From assembly GCF_002234675.1 (NCBI RefSeq), contig NC_019876.2, positions 22,738,398 through 22,802,397 on the forward strand: a stretch of 64,000 bases of DNA. The letters are read 5' to 3'. The notes below the pieces were generated by a model, which did no database searches, had not been told where the DNA came from, and saw nothing but the letters and a program-made list of their open reading frames with translations. The translations under genes and the position numbers were made by a program. Positions 1 to 10,474 of this stretch are shown here, piece after piece; position 1 is the stretch's first letter, and every line of letters begins with the position of its first letter. Source of the DNA: Oryzias latipes (taxonomy: Eukaryota > Chordata > Actinopteri > Beloniformes > Adrianichthyidae).

Positions 1-9
1 CACTGGGAC

Positions 10-300
10 TCCTGCATAGCACGATTAGCAGCAACCAAGACAAATATCCTGAGGCTGTGCATATTATTGCCGGGGATTTCAACCATGCTGAATTAAAATC
101 TGTGTTCCCTATGTTCCATCAGCATGTGTAATGTGCCACCAGAGGGGATAAGACATTAGACAAAGTTTACTCCAACATAAAAAATGGCTACAGAGCTATA
201 CAGCTCCCACAGCTGGGCCAGTCAGACCATGTCCCTGCTCCTAGCCCCTGCATATACCCCCCTCAGGAAACGGGCTCCCACCAAAAGAAAGACTATTAAA
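10..300 (+). pseudogene. LINE endonuclease, C-terminal fragment
   Basis: Reading + with one stop (TAA near 128), the translation gives the endonuclease signatures AGDFNHAE, LDKVYSN and GQSDH, which belong to the C-terminal half of the APE-type endonuclease of Jockey-group LINEs. In an active element this domain nicks the target DNA. Here it is truncated by the window edge and interrupted by the stop. Confidence 0.7.
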
Positions 301-439
301 ACTTGGCCCGTAAGGTGCCTCCCACCAGCTGCAGGACTGCTTTGAAAGAACAAATTGGGAGATTTTCGACCACCCAGACCTGGAGGAGCACACAGCAGCA
401 GTCCTGTGCTATATCAACCATTGCACAGACACTGTTACT

Positions 440-1384
440 GTGGACAAGCAGATCCGAGTGTATCCAAACCAAAAACCCTGGATGACCAGAGAGGTCCAGC
501 GACTGCTGCGGGAGAGGAACACAGCCCTCAGGTCCGGTGACAGGAACCTGTACAGCTCTGCCAGAGCAAACCTGAAGAGAGGCATCCGACAGGCCAAAAT
601 GGACTACAAGCAAAAAATGGAAGACAACCTCAAAACAAACAACACATGGCAGGTTTGGCAGGGGATCCAACATCTAACCAACTACAGACCAAACCCCGCT
701 GCTGTCGATGGGGACCCTTCACTGGCAGAGGAGCTTAACCTCTTCTTTGCCCGCTTCGAGGTGGAGCCACCAGAGACAGCTGCATTACAGGCATCAGCCA
801 ACAACAGCCCCTCCCTCAGGGTAGAGGAACATGAGGTGAGGCGCACACTGAGGTCTGTGAACCCGAGGAAGGCTGTCGGACCTGATGGCATCACTGGACA
901 GGTGCTGAAGGACTGTGCGGACCAGCTGGCGGGGGTCTTTACTAAGATCTTCGATCGTTCCTTACATCAGTCCATCGTCCCACCCTGCCTCAAATCCTCA
1001 ACTATTGTCCCTCTGCCCAAACCATCCGCAATCACAGGCCTCAAGGACTATAGACCCGTTGCCCTGACCCCGATCATCACAAAATGCTTTGAGAAACTGA
1101 TACGTAACCACATTACCTCGTGCCTTCCATCAACACTTGACAGCTACCAGTTGGCATACAGGGCGAACAGGTCCATTGAAGATGCCATCACCACCACTCT
1201 CCACACTGCTTTGTCCCATCTGGAGAAACCGGGGAGCTATGTGAGGCTGCTGTTTGTGGATTTCAGTTCCGCCTTTAACACCATCCTTCCTCACAGACTT
1301 GTTTCCAAACTGGAGGCCCTCGGACTCCCCACCTCCACATGCCTCTGGATTACTTTACAGCCCGCCCCCAGAGGGTTAGAGTAG
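440..1384 (+). pseudogene. LINE reverse transcriptase, N-terminal and palm region
   Basis: This 314-codon open stretch covers the linker and the first half of the reverse transcriptase. RT block 1 is RKAVGPDGITG, then LKDYRPVALT, then motif A LLFVDFSSAFNTI at about 1250-1283 with the catalytic Asp. The frame is lost at 1384 before motif B. The real LINE frame starts upstream, so the first Met is not a genuine start. An intact protein would copy LINE RNA at a nicked target; this one cannot. It is annotated as a pseudogene because the catalytic domain is split over several frames. Confidence 0.85.
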
Positions 1385-1419
1385 GGTCCCACCTGTCAAC
1401 AGCTATCAATCACCCTCAG

Positions 1420-2056
1420 TACCGGCTCCCCACAGGGCTGTGTACTGAGCCCCCTGCTCCACACCCTCTACACACAAGACTGCACCTCCACTCACCCCAG
1501 CAATACCATCATTAATTTTGCAGACGACACCACAGCAGTGGGGCTCATCTCTGGGAATGATGAGTCTGCTTACCGGGACAAGGTGGAGCGGCTCTGTGTC
1601 TGGTGTGAAAAAAACAATCTCACCCTCAACAGAACAAAGACCAAGGAACTGGTGGTGGACTACAGGAGGAAAAAACAGACATTCAGCCACTGTCTATTGG
1701 TGGGGATTGTGTGGAGAGGGTGGCTGCTTTCAAGCTCCTGGGCGTCACCATTGAGCAGGACCTGACCTGGAGTGCCAACACCACTGCTCTTGTGAAGAAG
1801 GCCCAGCAGAGACTGTACTTTCTCAGGCTTTTAAAGAAGAACAAACTGAGTGAGAAACTGCTAGTGTCCTTCTACCGCTGCTCAATAGAGAGCATTTTAA
1901 CATACTGTGTCTGTGCCTGGTATGCCAGTTGCACAGCTGCGGCTAGGAAAGCTCTCCAGAGAGTAACCACGAGAGCCCAGAAGATCATTGGCTGCCCTCT
2001 CCCATCCCTGGAAGAACTGTACAGTTCCCACTGCCTTAAAAAGGCTCAAAACATTC
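1420..2056 (+). pseudogene. LINE reverse transcriptase, motif C and C-terminal region
   Basis: In changed frames the RT continues. SPLLHTLYT (motif B end) is near 1450. FADD, the YxDD-type catalytic motif, is at 1517-1528. NLTLNRTKTKELVVDYR follows at 1615-1670, then FKLLGVTIEQDLTW and IESILTYCVCAWY up to HCLKKAQNI at 2054. At 2057 the reading is cut by the inserted G-rich retroposon. The missing C-terminus is found intact at 3675-3817, which proves that the insertion is younger than the LINE. Confidence 0.85.
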
Positions 2057-3665
2057 CGCACCTTAGACATTTAGGGCCCCTTGGTGGGGAGGGTGAGGGG
2101 ACATCACTGTGAGTAATCAGGAAATGTCCCCTTAGTGCCCTACCCGCCAATTTTAACGGCACCCCCCTTAGTACACACACCCCTCCCCCCTTAATATATA
2201 CATTCCAACATAAACACACACACATGCACACACACACCCTCTCAAACACACATACACGCACACACATTGCGTGTATGTGTGGGACCTAAGACCATCTGTC
2301 CCCTACCCCTTCCCTGGTGGGGGGTGCGGGCCCCTTGGCAACGGGGGCCGTGTCCCCTGGGTGCCGGCTTCCTGGGCCCGGCGGTGCTCTCTCCGCGCGG
2401 TGGGGGGGTTCACATTACACCTGAGCCGGGGGTGTTTGTGTCCCTGGGTGGTGGGTCCTGGTCCTTGCCCCTGAGCGCTGGGCCCCGCCAAATTTCCAAC
2501 TGTGGCCGAGCCTGGTCGGGCCATATTTACAACACCCCTTGTGGGCCCCCTTTTTTCCCCGGGGTTCCCCCCTCCTGGGTGGGGGCGGTGGGCCCTTGCC
2601 TTGCTCCTCCCTGGACCAACCGTGGGCCGGTTGGGTGGCTGCCTGGAGTGCGGAGCGGGTCTCCCTTGGGGGGTACTGGCTCGTACCTGGGGTTGGGGCG
2701 GGGGGATGCCCAGAACTCCTGGGTGGTGATGGGATGCTCGTCTGGGGCTGTGGGCGTCCTTCTCCGGTGGGGCCCTGCATTGGGCTCTCCCGGCGCGGCG
2801 GGGGGGCTGCTCTCCTGGTTGGGCTGGGGCGGCGCTCTCTTTCCCTCCGTGCATCCCTGCTCTCTGGCTCTGGGGGCCTCGCAGCGGTCCTGCTGGCCCT
2901 GGCCTGGGTGGCGGTCTTGGTCGCCCGGGGGGCGGTGGTTCCCTGCCTGTTCCTGAGTGGTGTTGGGGGGATTCCGGCTGCCGCTGCTGCTGCGGCGGTG
3001 GTCTTGGGGTGGGGATGGCTGAGCACTCTCCCTTCTTTTCACGTTCCACCATCTATTTTAGAAGAACATAAACATTCACCTGAGCACAGGTGTTAGCTCA
3101 CCTTTGCACTAACAGTTTGCATGATTGAATGACAATTATTATGAAATATTATATTATGAAATATTTCACACTAGTTGGTTTTAAGGCATAAGTATGCGTG
3201 TGAACACTATCTGTTTTGTGTACATGTCGACATGTGGACATTTTTGCAGCTAACAGGTGTGTTGATAACATTTGTGTGTGTGTGGACAGGCCCCGCCCTT
3301 TCTGTACTACATTTGAACCTTACCGTAATGATAAACAACCAGTAAACTTGTTGCTTTATGCTGCATGTCTTATCCCCCCTCCCCTCCTATTATCACCCTA
3401 CCCACCCTACCCCCCTCTCTCTCTAACATCCCTCCCTTTTCTTCCCTTCTTTCCTTTTCCGTCCGGTCCAACACCCAAGATTTTTAAACATGTTTAAAAT
3501 TAATAAAGTTTGGCCTCAATTACAAAAGGGGTTTATTCAGACATACCTTTGGTTTGTCTGAAGATTAATAACCCCTATTGTTAAAGTAAAATATGTCCAA
3601 CACAAGAGGCCCTCAGCTCTCATCTGCCTGCCCAGCTGTTGGACAGGACAAGTTAAAAAAAACAA
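2057..3665 (+). mobile_element. G-rich non-autonomous retroposon, copy a (5'-truncated)
   Basis: A 1.6 kb insertion sits in the LINE. It is flanked by a 9-bp direct repeat AAAACATTC at 2048-2056 and 3666-3674 and ends in an A-rich tail. It starts CGCACCTTAGACATTT, matching an internal position (about 48591) of the longer copy at 48019-50168, so its 5' end is truncated. Contents in order: a (CA)n-like tract (2210-2272), a strongly G-rich block (2310-3020), an AT-rich stretch, a pyrimidine block (3370-3470) with AATAAAG near 3500, then a conserved 3' segment ending AGGACAAGTT plus A-rich tail. Long open frames on both strands of the G-rich block (2267-2956 +, 2303-3052 -) are Pro/Gly/Trp-rich, match no domain I know, and probably reflect scarce stop codons. 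Confidence 0.8.
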
Positions 3666-4033
3666 AAAACATTCTGCTGGATCCATCACACCCCGGACAT
3701 TCCCGGATTGAACTGCTGCCTTCAGGCAGAAGATACAGGACAATAAAAACAAGAACAAACAGATTAAAAAACAGCTTCTATCCGAGAGCCATTGTGGCCT
3801 TAAACGCTGCTAAATAAAGTTAATTTATTAGGGAAGCGTGCAATAACTAGAGAAGGTGTAACCTCCTTTTTATATTGTTTTGTATATTTTTAACATATCT
3901 TTCTTATATTGTCTTATTTCGCAGTTTTAGTTTTTTATTCTTACTTTGACTTTTTATTCCACCGGAAAAATTGCACTGTAATTTCGTTGTACATATACAA
4001 TGACAATAAAGATATTTCTATTTATTTTTCTTT

Positions 4034-4467
4034 CTAACAAACATTAGTGTCACTGTGTCTCTGTGCCTTAAAATTAGGATTCCGTGCTTCCTCCTTCATT
4101 GGTTATGTGAAAGAGGGCATCTTCTTTTGAAGCCATATCTCTTAACGGGGGAACAATTTTTGGTTATAGCAATTCAGGAACCAGGGAAAATAGCTGTGAA
4201 ATATTCCTTAGCAGACGGCAAGTAAGCCAAGTACTGTAGCCAAGTAAGGCCAGCATGCTCTTCATCTCCAGTCCCTTCCTTCCCTACAGCACCTACTCCG
4301 GACACAAAAGTGTCATTTAAGCGTCTTGAGCTGAGTTTTTGTGATGAACCGGTGATCACGTGACTGAAAAAAAAAAATCAACAAATAGTGAAAAGCGAAT
4401 ACAAACACTGTAATCTCAAAGTCACCAAGAAGGTGAAATGTGTTCTTGTCTATATTCTGGCTTCCAG
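4034..4467. other. No gene recognised
   Basis: Unique-looking sequence between the LINE 3' end and the first lectin exon. No signal-peptide exon was recognised here for locus A, although related genes have one 0.1-0.2 kb upstream of CTLD1. Confidence 0.4.
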
Positions 4468-4833
4468 GTTATTTTTGTCTCTTCACATGTCAGATGTATG
4501 ACTATTACTTTGTTAATACGAACATGAGTTGGACTGAAGCTCAGCAGCACTGCAGGACACATTACACTGATCTGGCTACAGTGACAAACAGGAAAGACAT
4601 GGACAAACTCAGAAACATGCAGAGAAGCTCCATGGCAGCTCGGATCGGTCTGCACTATGAAGCAGAATCTAATGAGACCTTTCACTGGTCTCTGGCTGGA
4701 CTGGAGTTCAACAATACAAATGTAAACTGGAATGATGATGAACCAAATGGTGGAAAAAGAGAGACCTGTGATTCTCTACAAAGAGCGTAGATGGGTTGAT
4801 ATCAAATGTACCAAAGAGACTTATATCCTCTGG
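4468..4833 (+). pseudogene. CTL-A: CTLD1 exon of a C-type lectin-like gene, frameshifted
   Basis: The exon opens after TTCCAG at 4467 and reads GYFCLFTCQMYDYY, SWTEAQQHCRTHYTDLATV, IGLHYEAES, WSLAGLEF and DEPNGGKRETC. It is closest to the CTLD1 exon of CTL-G. The EPN motif, which in Ca-dependent CTLDs goes with mannose-type sugar binding, is present. After the third conserved Cys the frame breaks: the open frame stops at 4790, while RRWVDIKCTKETYILW continues in another frame to about 4833 and then stops. The final FLCY block and the splice donor were not found, and no signal exon was seen. It is most likely a relic. Confidence 0.75.
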
Positions 4834-5239
4834 TAACAAAATTCTCTTTGTGCCAATTATAAAGCTGTATATACAAAAAAGCTAAATAGCACAAAAACAT
4901 CACAACGTTTTAAATTTCAAATTAGAAACTACAAGATACGGTGAAAGAAAAAAAAATTATTTGCCAGAATTTTATATTTTTTCTTGATTGAGACCTTTTT
5001 TCTTTTAAACTGCATTTTTTCCTCACTAATTGCAGTAGACAAAGGTTTAACTCTAGGACAAAAAGGGGGACTTTGGGGCTCAGGAATTCTGCGGAACTAC
5101 ACACAGATCAGGTCTGTAACCAAAGCTACAAGACGAGAAATCTGCTGGACAAAATCTCTGTCTGAAGTCAGACTTGATGAATGTTGATGTAACACAACAA
5201 ACTGACTTGTCTTCAGTTGTGAATACCTGCACTCATAAG

Positions 5240-5345
5240 TACATGTTCAGAGCCACCTGGACCTGGTCAGATAGCAGCAGCAGTTTTCTTTTTTTTTAGA
5301 CTCTGGGATTATGAATATTACAATGACACTAAAACTATAACACTA
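5240..5345 (+). pseudogene. CTL-A: relic of the CTLD2 second-half exon
   Basis: After a possible acceptor (ACATGTTCAG ending near 5256) the sequence reads TWTWSDSSSS, matching the WIWSDGSSF start of the equivalent exons at 9111 (CTL-B) and 56481 (CTL-G). A T-run expansion brings a stop, and LWDYEYYNDT follows in another frame. Similarity fades by about 5345 and no donor is seen. It is a decayed exon of the same gene as the CTLD1 relic at 4468. Confidence 0.6.
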
Positions 5346-6204
5346 TAACAGTAGAGTTGCTTGAGCCTATCCTAGAAAGGATGCCAGTTTGTTAAAGGTC
5401 CCATTAGAAGGATCTTGATACTAAAAAGAAACCCATATTAAACTAAATATTTCAAAGATTTAATACTATTCAATAATTCAAAAAAAGAACTTCTGATTTT
5501 CTGAAAGTGTCATTTATCAAAAAGAAACAGAAAATGTTATTTTCTTTTGTTAAACTTGAGGCAATTCTCAGGGGTTTGGGTTCTTTAAATGGTTTTATGT
5601 TAGTTCACAAATCCACCACAGAGGGGACGCTGATCAAACCTGTGTGTCACAGAAGAGTCACCACCTTTCATAAAGATGTCCGTCAGAATATATTACAATG
5701 TTTTACTCACTTTTAACCTAATACAAGACAAGAAAACTTTTTTTTTTTTACTGTACATGCCAAAAGATTAATCAAATATTTGATTTATTCATTCAAAGAA
5801 AAGTCAGAGGGAGAAATACAGATTTCATCTGCTAAAGATTTTTATGATTATTTACAATCCTATTTTCTTTGAAAAATATGCAATTTAGCTTCTTGACAGA
5901 TATTTTAATCTTTATTCTTACCTTCTTTATCTTCCACACCCTCTTCATCATGTGGGGACATTTTCTTGGCAGATCTAAATGTTTTACCTTCACAAAAGTT
6001 GTTTTTTTTTTCTTTAGAAAGTAGATGTTTAAAGTGATCCCAGACGTAAAACCGTAAGGAATAAATAAAATTTCAAATGCTGGACATTTGAACAGATGTG
6101 TCCTGTAGTTTCATAGTTATCACTTCCATGAGATCTTATTTTTATAAAGTCCAATACACAAAAACAGTTTGCTGTCACTGTTAAACTGACTTCACTGGAT
6201 GAAA
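5346..6204. other. No gene recognised
   Basis: AT-rich sequence with short homopolymer runs. The open frame at 5507-5716 has no recognisable motif and is not supported as a gene. Confidence 0.4.
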
Positions 6205-6500
6205 TGTACAGTCATTTAGGACTTCTTCCTTCCATCACATCACGCTTGTTCTCCAGCAGCTGCACTGGCTTCTAATAGCTTTCAGGATTCAATTCAAACT
6301 CCTTCTCTACACGTTCAAAGCCCTCCATAACCTGGTTCCCTTTTATATTTATAATACTCACTCTCTCCGGTCTTTTAGCCGTGCCTTTGACCGCCCGGCT
6401 ACCTAACTCTGGAACTCTCTCCCCTTGGACCTCTGTAACATTGACTCCTTTTAAATTTTTAAATCCAGACTTAGATCCAGAGAGATCTGTTTAATTTTGC
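6205..6500 (+). mobile_element. LINE fragment, extreme C-terminal region
   Basis: Translation gives LQQLHWLLIAFRIQFKLLLY, TFKALHNLVP, SFSRAFDRPAT and LWNSLPLDLCNIDSF. This is the common C-terminal end of fish Jockey-superfamily LINE polyproteins, just after the RT. It has stops and no continuation upstream. Confidence 0.65.
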
Positions 6501-6689
6501 CTTTTCATAATTTTTCACATTTTCATTAGGTAACATAGTCAGAGGGAGTAACATTTACTAAATACAGTCCAAAAAGGCACAAGTGATAATTCACCTCAAA
6601 ATTATTCAATATTCATATAAACAGTTCTCTGTGGGTTTTTATTTTCATGTGTTCCTCAGAATATTCATGAATAAAGCGTTATACCAAGG

Positions 6690-7265
6690 TGTGTTGTTGA
6701 GTTCCTCTTCCATCAGCAAACAAAGCTCCCTCAGATCTAGCCACAGCAGAATACAGGTTCCCACCAACACCGGTCTGTGTCACACCCTACACAATGCAAA
6801 TCATCAAAGACATCATGCAAATAAGATTCTCAACCATTTGGACTTTATGGATTTTACACAGCATGTCACACAGCCTGCTCACAACAGGGGGCGCACTCTA
6901 CACTTGGTCATAACCTGTGGCCTGTCCTGTAGTGTTTCCTCTGTTGTTGACATGGCTGTGTCAGATCACAATCGTGTATTTTTTTTAATATCCCCAGTTT
7001 TACTCAACAGGAAGCTCCAGTGAGAACTGCGAGGAAGCGATACAGAACTCCTGATCTGGCTGCAGATTTGATCAATATTTTACATCAAACTTCTGCTCTG
7101 GTTTTACCTGCAACCTGTGATACGTTGAGAAAACATAAAGAAGTTTTTGCCATACAAAGATCTTGTACACAGTCATATCATGCAAATATAATTTGAAACT
7201 TTATTAACAGTAAAAAAAGAAAAGAGCTTCAGTGCATGTCTCTCCCCTGCTTTACAAATCTAACA
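6690..7265 (+). mobile_element. LINE fragment, endonuclease C-terminus and linker
   Basis: The reading HLDFMDFTQHVTQPAHNRGR, TLHLVITCGLS and VSDHNRVFF at about 6830-6990 is the end of an APE-type LINE endonuclease (SDH motif). RKRYRTPDLAADLINI follows to about 7070, the linker toward the RT. The order with the fragment at 6205 (C-terminus first) shows these are separate or rearranged pieces rather than one collinear element. Confidence 0.65.
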
Positions 7266-7276
7266 CGACTGATTTA

Positions 7277-8082
7277 CACTCACTGGTTACTTTATCAGGT
7301 ACACTTTGCTAGTACTGGGTTGGAACCACTTTTGACTCTAGAACTGCCTTAAAGGGCCTGTATCATGCTATCATTAAGCCTTCTATAGTAAACAATATTC
7401 ATGTATGTGATAATGTATTACATTTGGCACACAATGATTTTTTTAAGTTAATTATAATTGTTTTTCCTGATTTGTTTTCCAACCAGGAAGTAAGACGACT
7501 CGATCTCTGAGGTTCTGCCTTTTGATCCTTGTGGTTGCCGCCCATTTCATGACGCAAACCTAGAGTTGGCCTTTGCAGTGTGTCTATGTTTCACCCATGA
7601 AAACAAACAACATCCAAACTGTTACAAAGATGGGCGTACATTAGTTTATTTAAAATGAAAGTGTTTTTGCCAATTGCAGCTAGCTCCCTGGAAAAAAGTG
7701 GTGGTGTGTGTTAGCCTGCATTAGTGCTGGCAGCGCAGACTCTTCCTAGAAGAGGCTGTTCTCACTGGTCTATATCAACTCATGAGAACCTGTTCGTTTT
7801 CGTGTTGGGAGGGGCTGGTGCTCATAGCAAAGGTTATTAGAATAATACTCAGAAATGCATTTTTTTTCGTGAGGAATAAAGATTAAAATACACCTAAATG
7901 TCATAATTTTCAGGCAATGTCAAACCCCATTTCTTACCCACTTGGATGCTTGTTTTTTACTGCAGCAGATCATCTCTTGACCACGCCTAAATGCATTGAG
8001 TTGCTGCCTTTTAACTTGCCGATTAGAAATTTGTGTTAATGAGCAGTTGGACAGGTGTGCCGAATGAAATGGTCACTGAATG
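7277..8082. mobile_element. Non-autonomous DNA transposon with TA target duplication
   Basis: Ends are imperfect inverted repeats: CACTCACTGGTTACTTTAT on the left (7277) against CATTCAGTGACCATTTCAT as the complement of the right end (8082). Both are bordered by TA (7275-7276 and 8083-8084). The inner terminal portions (GGTACAC on the left, TGCATTGAGTTGCTGCC near 7993 on the right) look like a widespread fish repeat of Tc1/mariner-like type. The middle (about 7350-7950) is unrelated filler with no transposase. Confidence 0.55.
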
Positions 8083-8424
8083 TATATAACTTCAAATTGG
8101 ACGGTATTTCTCACTCCAACATTGATCCTAATGCTTTCATCTTTCCAAAGCGTAGGAGCAGCTGTTGACCTACACTGCAGGATCTTGTGATTATTTTACC
8201 TTTTTTTCTTTTAAAACAAAGATAAAACAAAATCTGCCTAAAAAAATTCTAAATAAATAAAGAAATTGGGGATATTTTCTGAAAACATTCAAACACTTGT
8301 ATTTTTATTTTTATCAACACAGAAATATATCTTTTATCAGTAAATATATTTCTGATTGCTGTTTGTTTTTTTATTTTTTCAAGTAAAGCAGTTGAACACA
8401 GACTGCCATTATTGTACAGGAGTG
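8083..8424 (+). other. Probable intron end of CTL-B, AT-rich
   Basis: AT-rich sequence whose last bases ATTGTACAGGAG (8411-8422) resemble a 3' splice site and are echoed by TTGTACCAGG at 9102-9111. The T-rich tract at 8360-8385 may be the original polypyrimidine tract of the CTL-B CTLD2 acceptor, now separated from its exon by a retroposon. Confidence 0.45.
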
Positions 8425-9101
8425 TTTTTTTTTAACTTGTTCTGTCCAACAACTGAGCAAACAGATTCAAGCTGAAGGCCTTTTGTGTTGGACAGGTTTT
8501 ACTATCACAAAAAGAGGTTATGGAACTTTAAAAACAAGAGTGTAGATTTGTACAAACCTATTTTTGTTGTATTATTTTTTATTTATTAGTTACATTTAGT
8601 GTGCGTGGGGAGGGAGAGGGGAAGAATGTGATGGGGGGGATGGAAGAGAGTAAAAGGAAAAGAAGTGAGAAAGTGGGGGATACAAGGACTGATTTGAATA
8701 AGTTATATTTTAAGCTGTAACAATTACACCGATCTGCTGGAAAGACAAATATTGCATCAAAGGTGAAATTGGGTTAGGAGGAGGGATGAAGCAGACAGGG
8801 AGCAGTGTGGCAGTGTGCACGCGGGGGTGGAGATACATGTATTCTGAACCGTGTGTTCATAAGGGGAACCAGATCCCCGCCAACCCGACCAGCCAGACCA
8901 CGAGGGGACGAGAGACCCCCAGGCCAGGAGCGTCCCCGGCATCGGGACCCAAGCAGCCCGGGGGGGGACGGACCGCCCACCCACCCAGCCAGGCGCAGAG
9001 CCAGGCGCAGAGAAGGCCCGCCTTCAGGTGCCCCCCCGGCGCCCAAAAGCTTATGCTAACCCGGCGTCCGAGCCCCCAGGCCACAGGACAGGAGCGCTTA
9101 G
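8425..9101 (-). mobile_element. G-rich non-autonomous retroposon, copy c (inverted, internally shortened)
   Basis: The left end is the complement of the conserved retroposon tail: a T-run at 8425-8433, then AACTTGTTCTGTCCAAC and AAGGCCTTTTGTGTTGGAC, as in the other three copies. A purine-rich block follows at 8600-8680 (complement of the pyrimidine block) and then a C-rich block at 8870-9095 (complement of the G-rich block). The flanks share TTGTAC(C)AGG at 8412-8420 and 9102-9111, a likely target duplication with one base gained or lost. It is much shorter than copies a and b, so it is internally deleted or a divergent subfamily. Confidence 0.7.
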
Positions 9102-9110
9102 TTGTACCAG

Positions 9111-9277
9111 GCGGCAATACTGGATCTGGTCGGATGGCAGCAGCTTCTTTTTCAGACACTGGGGTGACGAATATGATGATGACACTAAAATACACTATAA
9201 CTGTTCCATTCTGACTGAGAAAGGCAATTGGAGCATTGATGACTGTGGAAGAAAACAGCCCTTCATCTGTTACCAAG
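9111..9277 (+). CDS. CTL-B: CTLD2 second-half exon
   Basis: The exon encodes YWIWSDGSSFFFRHWGDEY, NCSILTEKGNW and DDCGRKQPFICYQG, the C-terminal half of a CTLD with its last two conserved Cys and the FICY terminus. It ends CAAG before GTAAATG at 9278 (phase 1), matching the next exon. It begins in phase 2, like the equivalent exon of CTL-G. The acceptor CCAG at 9107-9110 lies inside the target-site duplication of an inserted retroposon, so the natural polypyrimidine tract is 690 bases away and the exon may no longer be spliced efficiently. No CTLD1 or signal exon for B was found downstream of the relics of CTL-A, so this is a partial gene or a rearranged end of A. Confidence 0.7.
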
Positions 9278-9476
9278 GTAAATGTTTTTCACTTGAAAAT
9301 ATTCACTTATTACACCTCATCTAAGAATAAACATTTTTATTTTCACATTCATTTAGTTGAAACCTGTTGTTCTTCTCAAAAGTGTTAAAAACTAAAAAAA
9401 AACAAGCACAAGAAGTTTCTGTGACATCATCAGTAAATTTAGAATATAATACTGAATTACCCCACCCCCCCATCAG

Positions 9477-9820
9477 ATCATGTGATCCTGATCAAAGAGA
9501 ACAGAACCTGGGAGGAGGCCTTATACTACTGCAGACATCACCACCATGACCTGGTCACCATCACTAACATGGATGAACAGAGATGGGTCCAGGAGAAAAC
9601 CAAGAATGCCTCCTCTCCTTTTGTGTGGACTGGACTGCGCTACACCTGCACTCTGGGGTTCTGGTTCTGGGTCAGTGATGAGGTGGTCCACTACAAGAAC
9701 TGGGCCTCACCTGAACAGGTGAATGAGTGTGACATGTCAGGAGCCATGCAGACAGGAGGAGAACACAAGTGGTTCAAGAAAAATGATGAGGAAAAGTTCA
9801 ACTTTTTCTGTTCAAGATGA
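9477..9820 (+). CDS. CTL-B: CTLD3 terminal coding exon
   Basis: After CATCAG at 9476 the exon reads [66 protein letters not shown] and ends [10 protein letters not shown] before TGA. It is a complete 114-residue CTLD with four Cys, without an EPN/QPD motif. No membrane segment follows, so the protein would be secreted. It starts in phase 1 and joins the preceding exon correctly across a 199-base intron. The exon and about 645 bases beyond it are nearly identical, inverted, to 17791-18773. A polyadenylation signal AATAAA lies at 10077-10082. Confidence 0.85.
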
Positions 9821-10076
9821 TCATCTGCTCAATGATCACAAGCTTTTTCTATCGAGATTTTTTATTTTAATTAAATTTTAAAACATTTAGCAAAGCAACA
9901 TTTTAGATTTGAGGAAACAGTTTGCTGTTTGGATGTCATTTAACATCCATCTATCTTCATAACTTTTGGTGTCATGGGGATGTCGGAGCCTTTTAGGTGC
10001 TACTGTTGGGTGAAGCTGTGGTGTACACCCTGGACAAGTTGATGTTGAGTACTTTTACTTTTATTTCTTGGAGAAA

Positions 10077-10082
10077 AATAAA
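10077..10082 (+). terminator. Polyadenylation signal of CTL-B
   Basis: AATAAA about 257 bases after the CTL-B stop codon, conserved at the matching place in the inverted copy (18168-18173). Confidence 0.5.
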
Positions 10083-10474
10083 ATATGCCTTCATTTGTAC
10101 ACCTGTAGATTATATTTTTTACATGCTGGTTGTTTTGTAAATGATATGCATATCTCACATTTAGGGCTAATCTCTGTATAAACAAATGACAGTTATTAAA
10201 AGGTTTTAAAACTCCAAATCAAATTGTTTTCCTCTTTTTTACAAAAAAAAAAAAAAACATCAACCTTCACAATCGTTTATGCTCTGAAATATCTTTCAAG
10301 GAATGTGAAAAAATAAATTCATAACCAGAATAGTAATATTCATGTTTTTTTTTTCATTTTTTTTCATTTTTACATTAAAAGAACTTGAATGTGTGACTTA
10401 AAAAAGGAGGAAACATGTTTTAGTTTTGTCACAGGACGAGGAGGAATCAGACATGGAACAGACAAACAGAAAGA

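Larger units (their letters stand above)
1..4033 (+). mobile_element. Degraded LINE of the Jockey superfamily (L2/CR1/Rex1-like), split by a nested retroposon
   Basis: A non-LTR retrotransposon enters from the left edge. Endonuclease residues (GDFNHA, later GQSDH) lie in 60-240, reverse-transcriptase blocks in 440-2056, and the protein C-terminus resumes at 3675-3817 (LLPSGRRYR, FYPRAIVALN). The 3' UTR ends in a typical tail near 4000-4033 (TTCGTTGTACATATACAATG followed by ACAATAAAG). The interval 2057-3665 is a later insertion. Stops and frameshifts (for example TAA near 128, and a stop at 1384) show the copy is dead. The clade call is by remembered motif style, so the superfamily is firmer than the family. 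Confidence 0.85.
9477..10465 (+). repeat. Arm 1 of an inverted duplication (CTLD3 exon plus 3' flank)
   Basis: This stretch reads almost base for base as the reverse complement of 17791-18773, with only scattered differences, one small A-run length change and matching ends at GGAACAGAC. The homology starts exactly at the exon border; the introns upstream are unrelated. The same 3' flank, more diverged, is also present at 54244-55050 behind CTL-G. Confidence 0.85.

Noticed and set aside
2267..3052. Long open frames on both strands as a protein-coding gene
   Set aside because: Composition is a by-product of the G-rich repeat, no start context, domain or splice signal, and the frames lie inside a retroposon with target duplications.
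9821..10185. Antisense ORF 10000-10185, also seen in the 18.1 kb copy
   Set aside because: It is conserved only because it lies in the duplicated 3' UTR; no sign of coding constraint.
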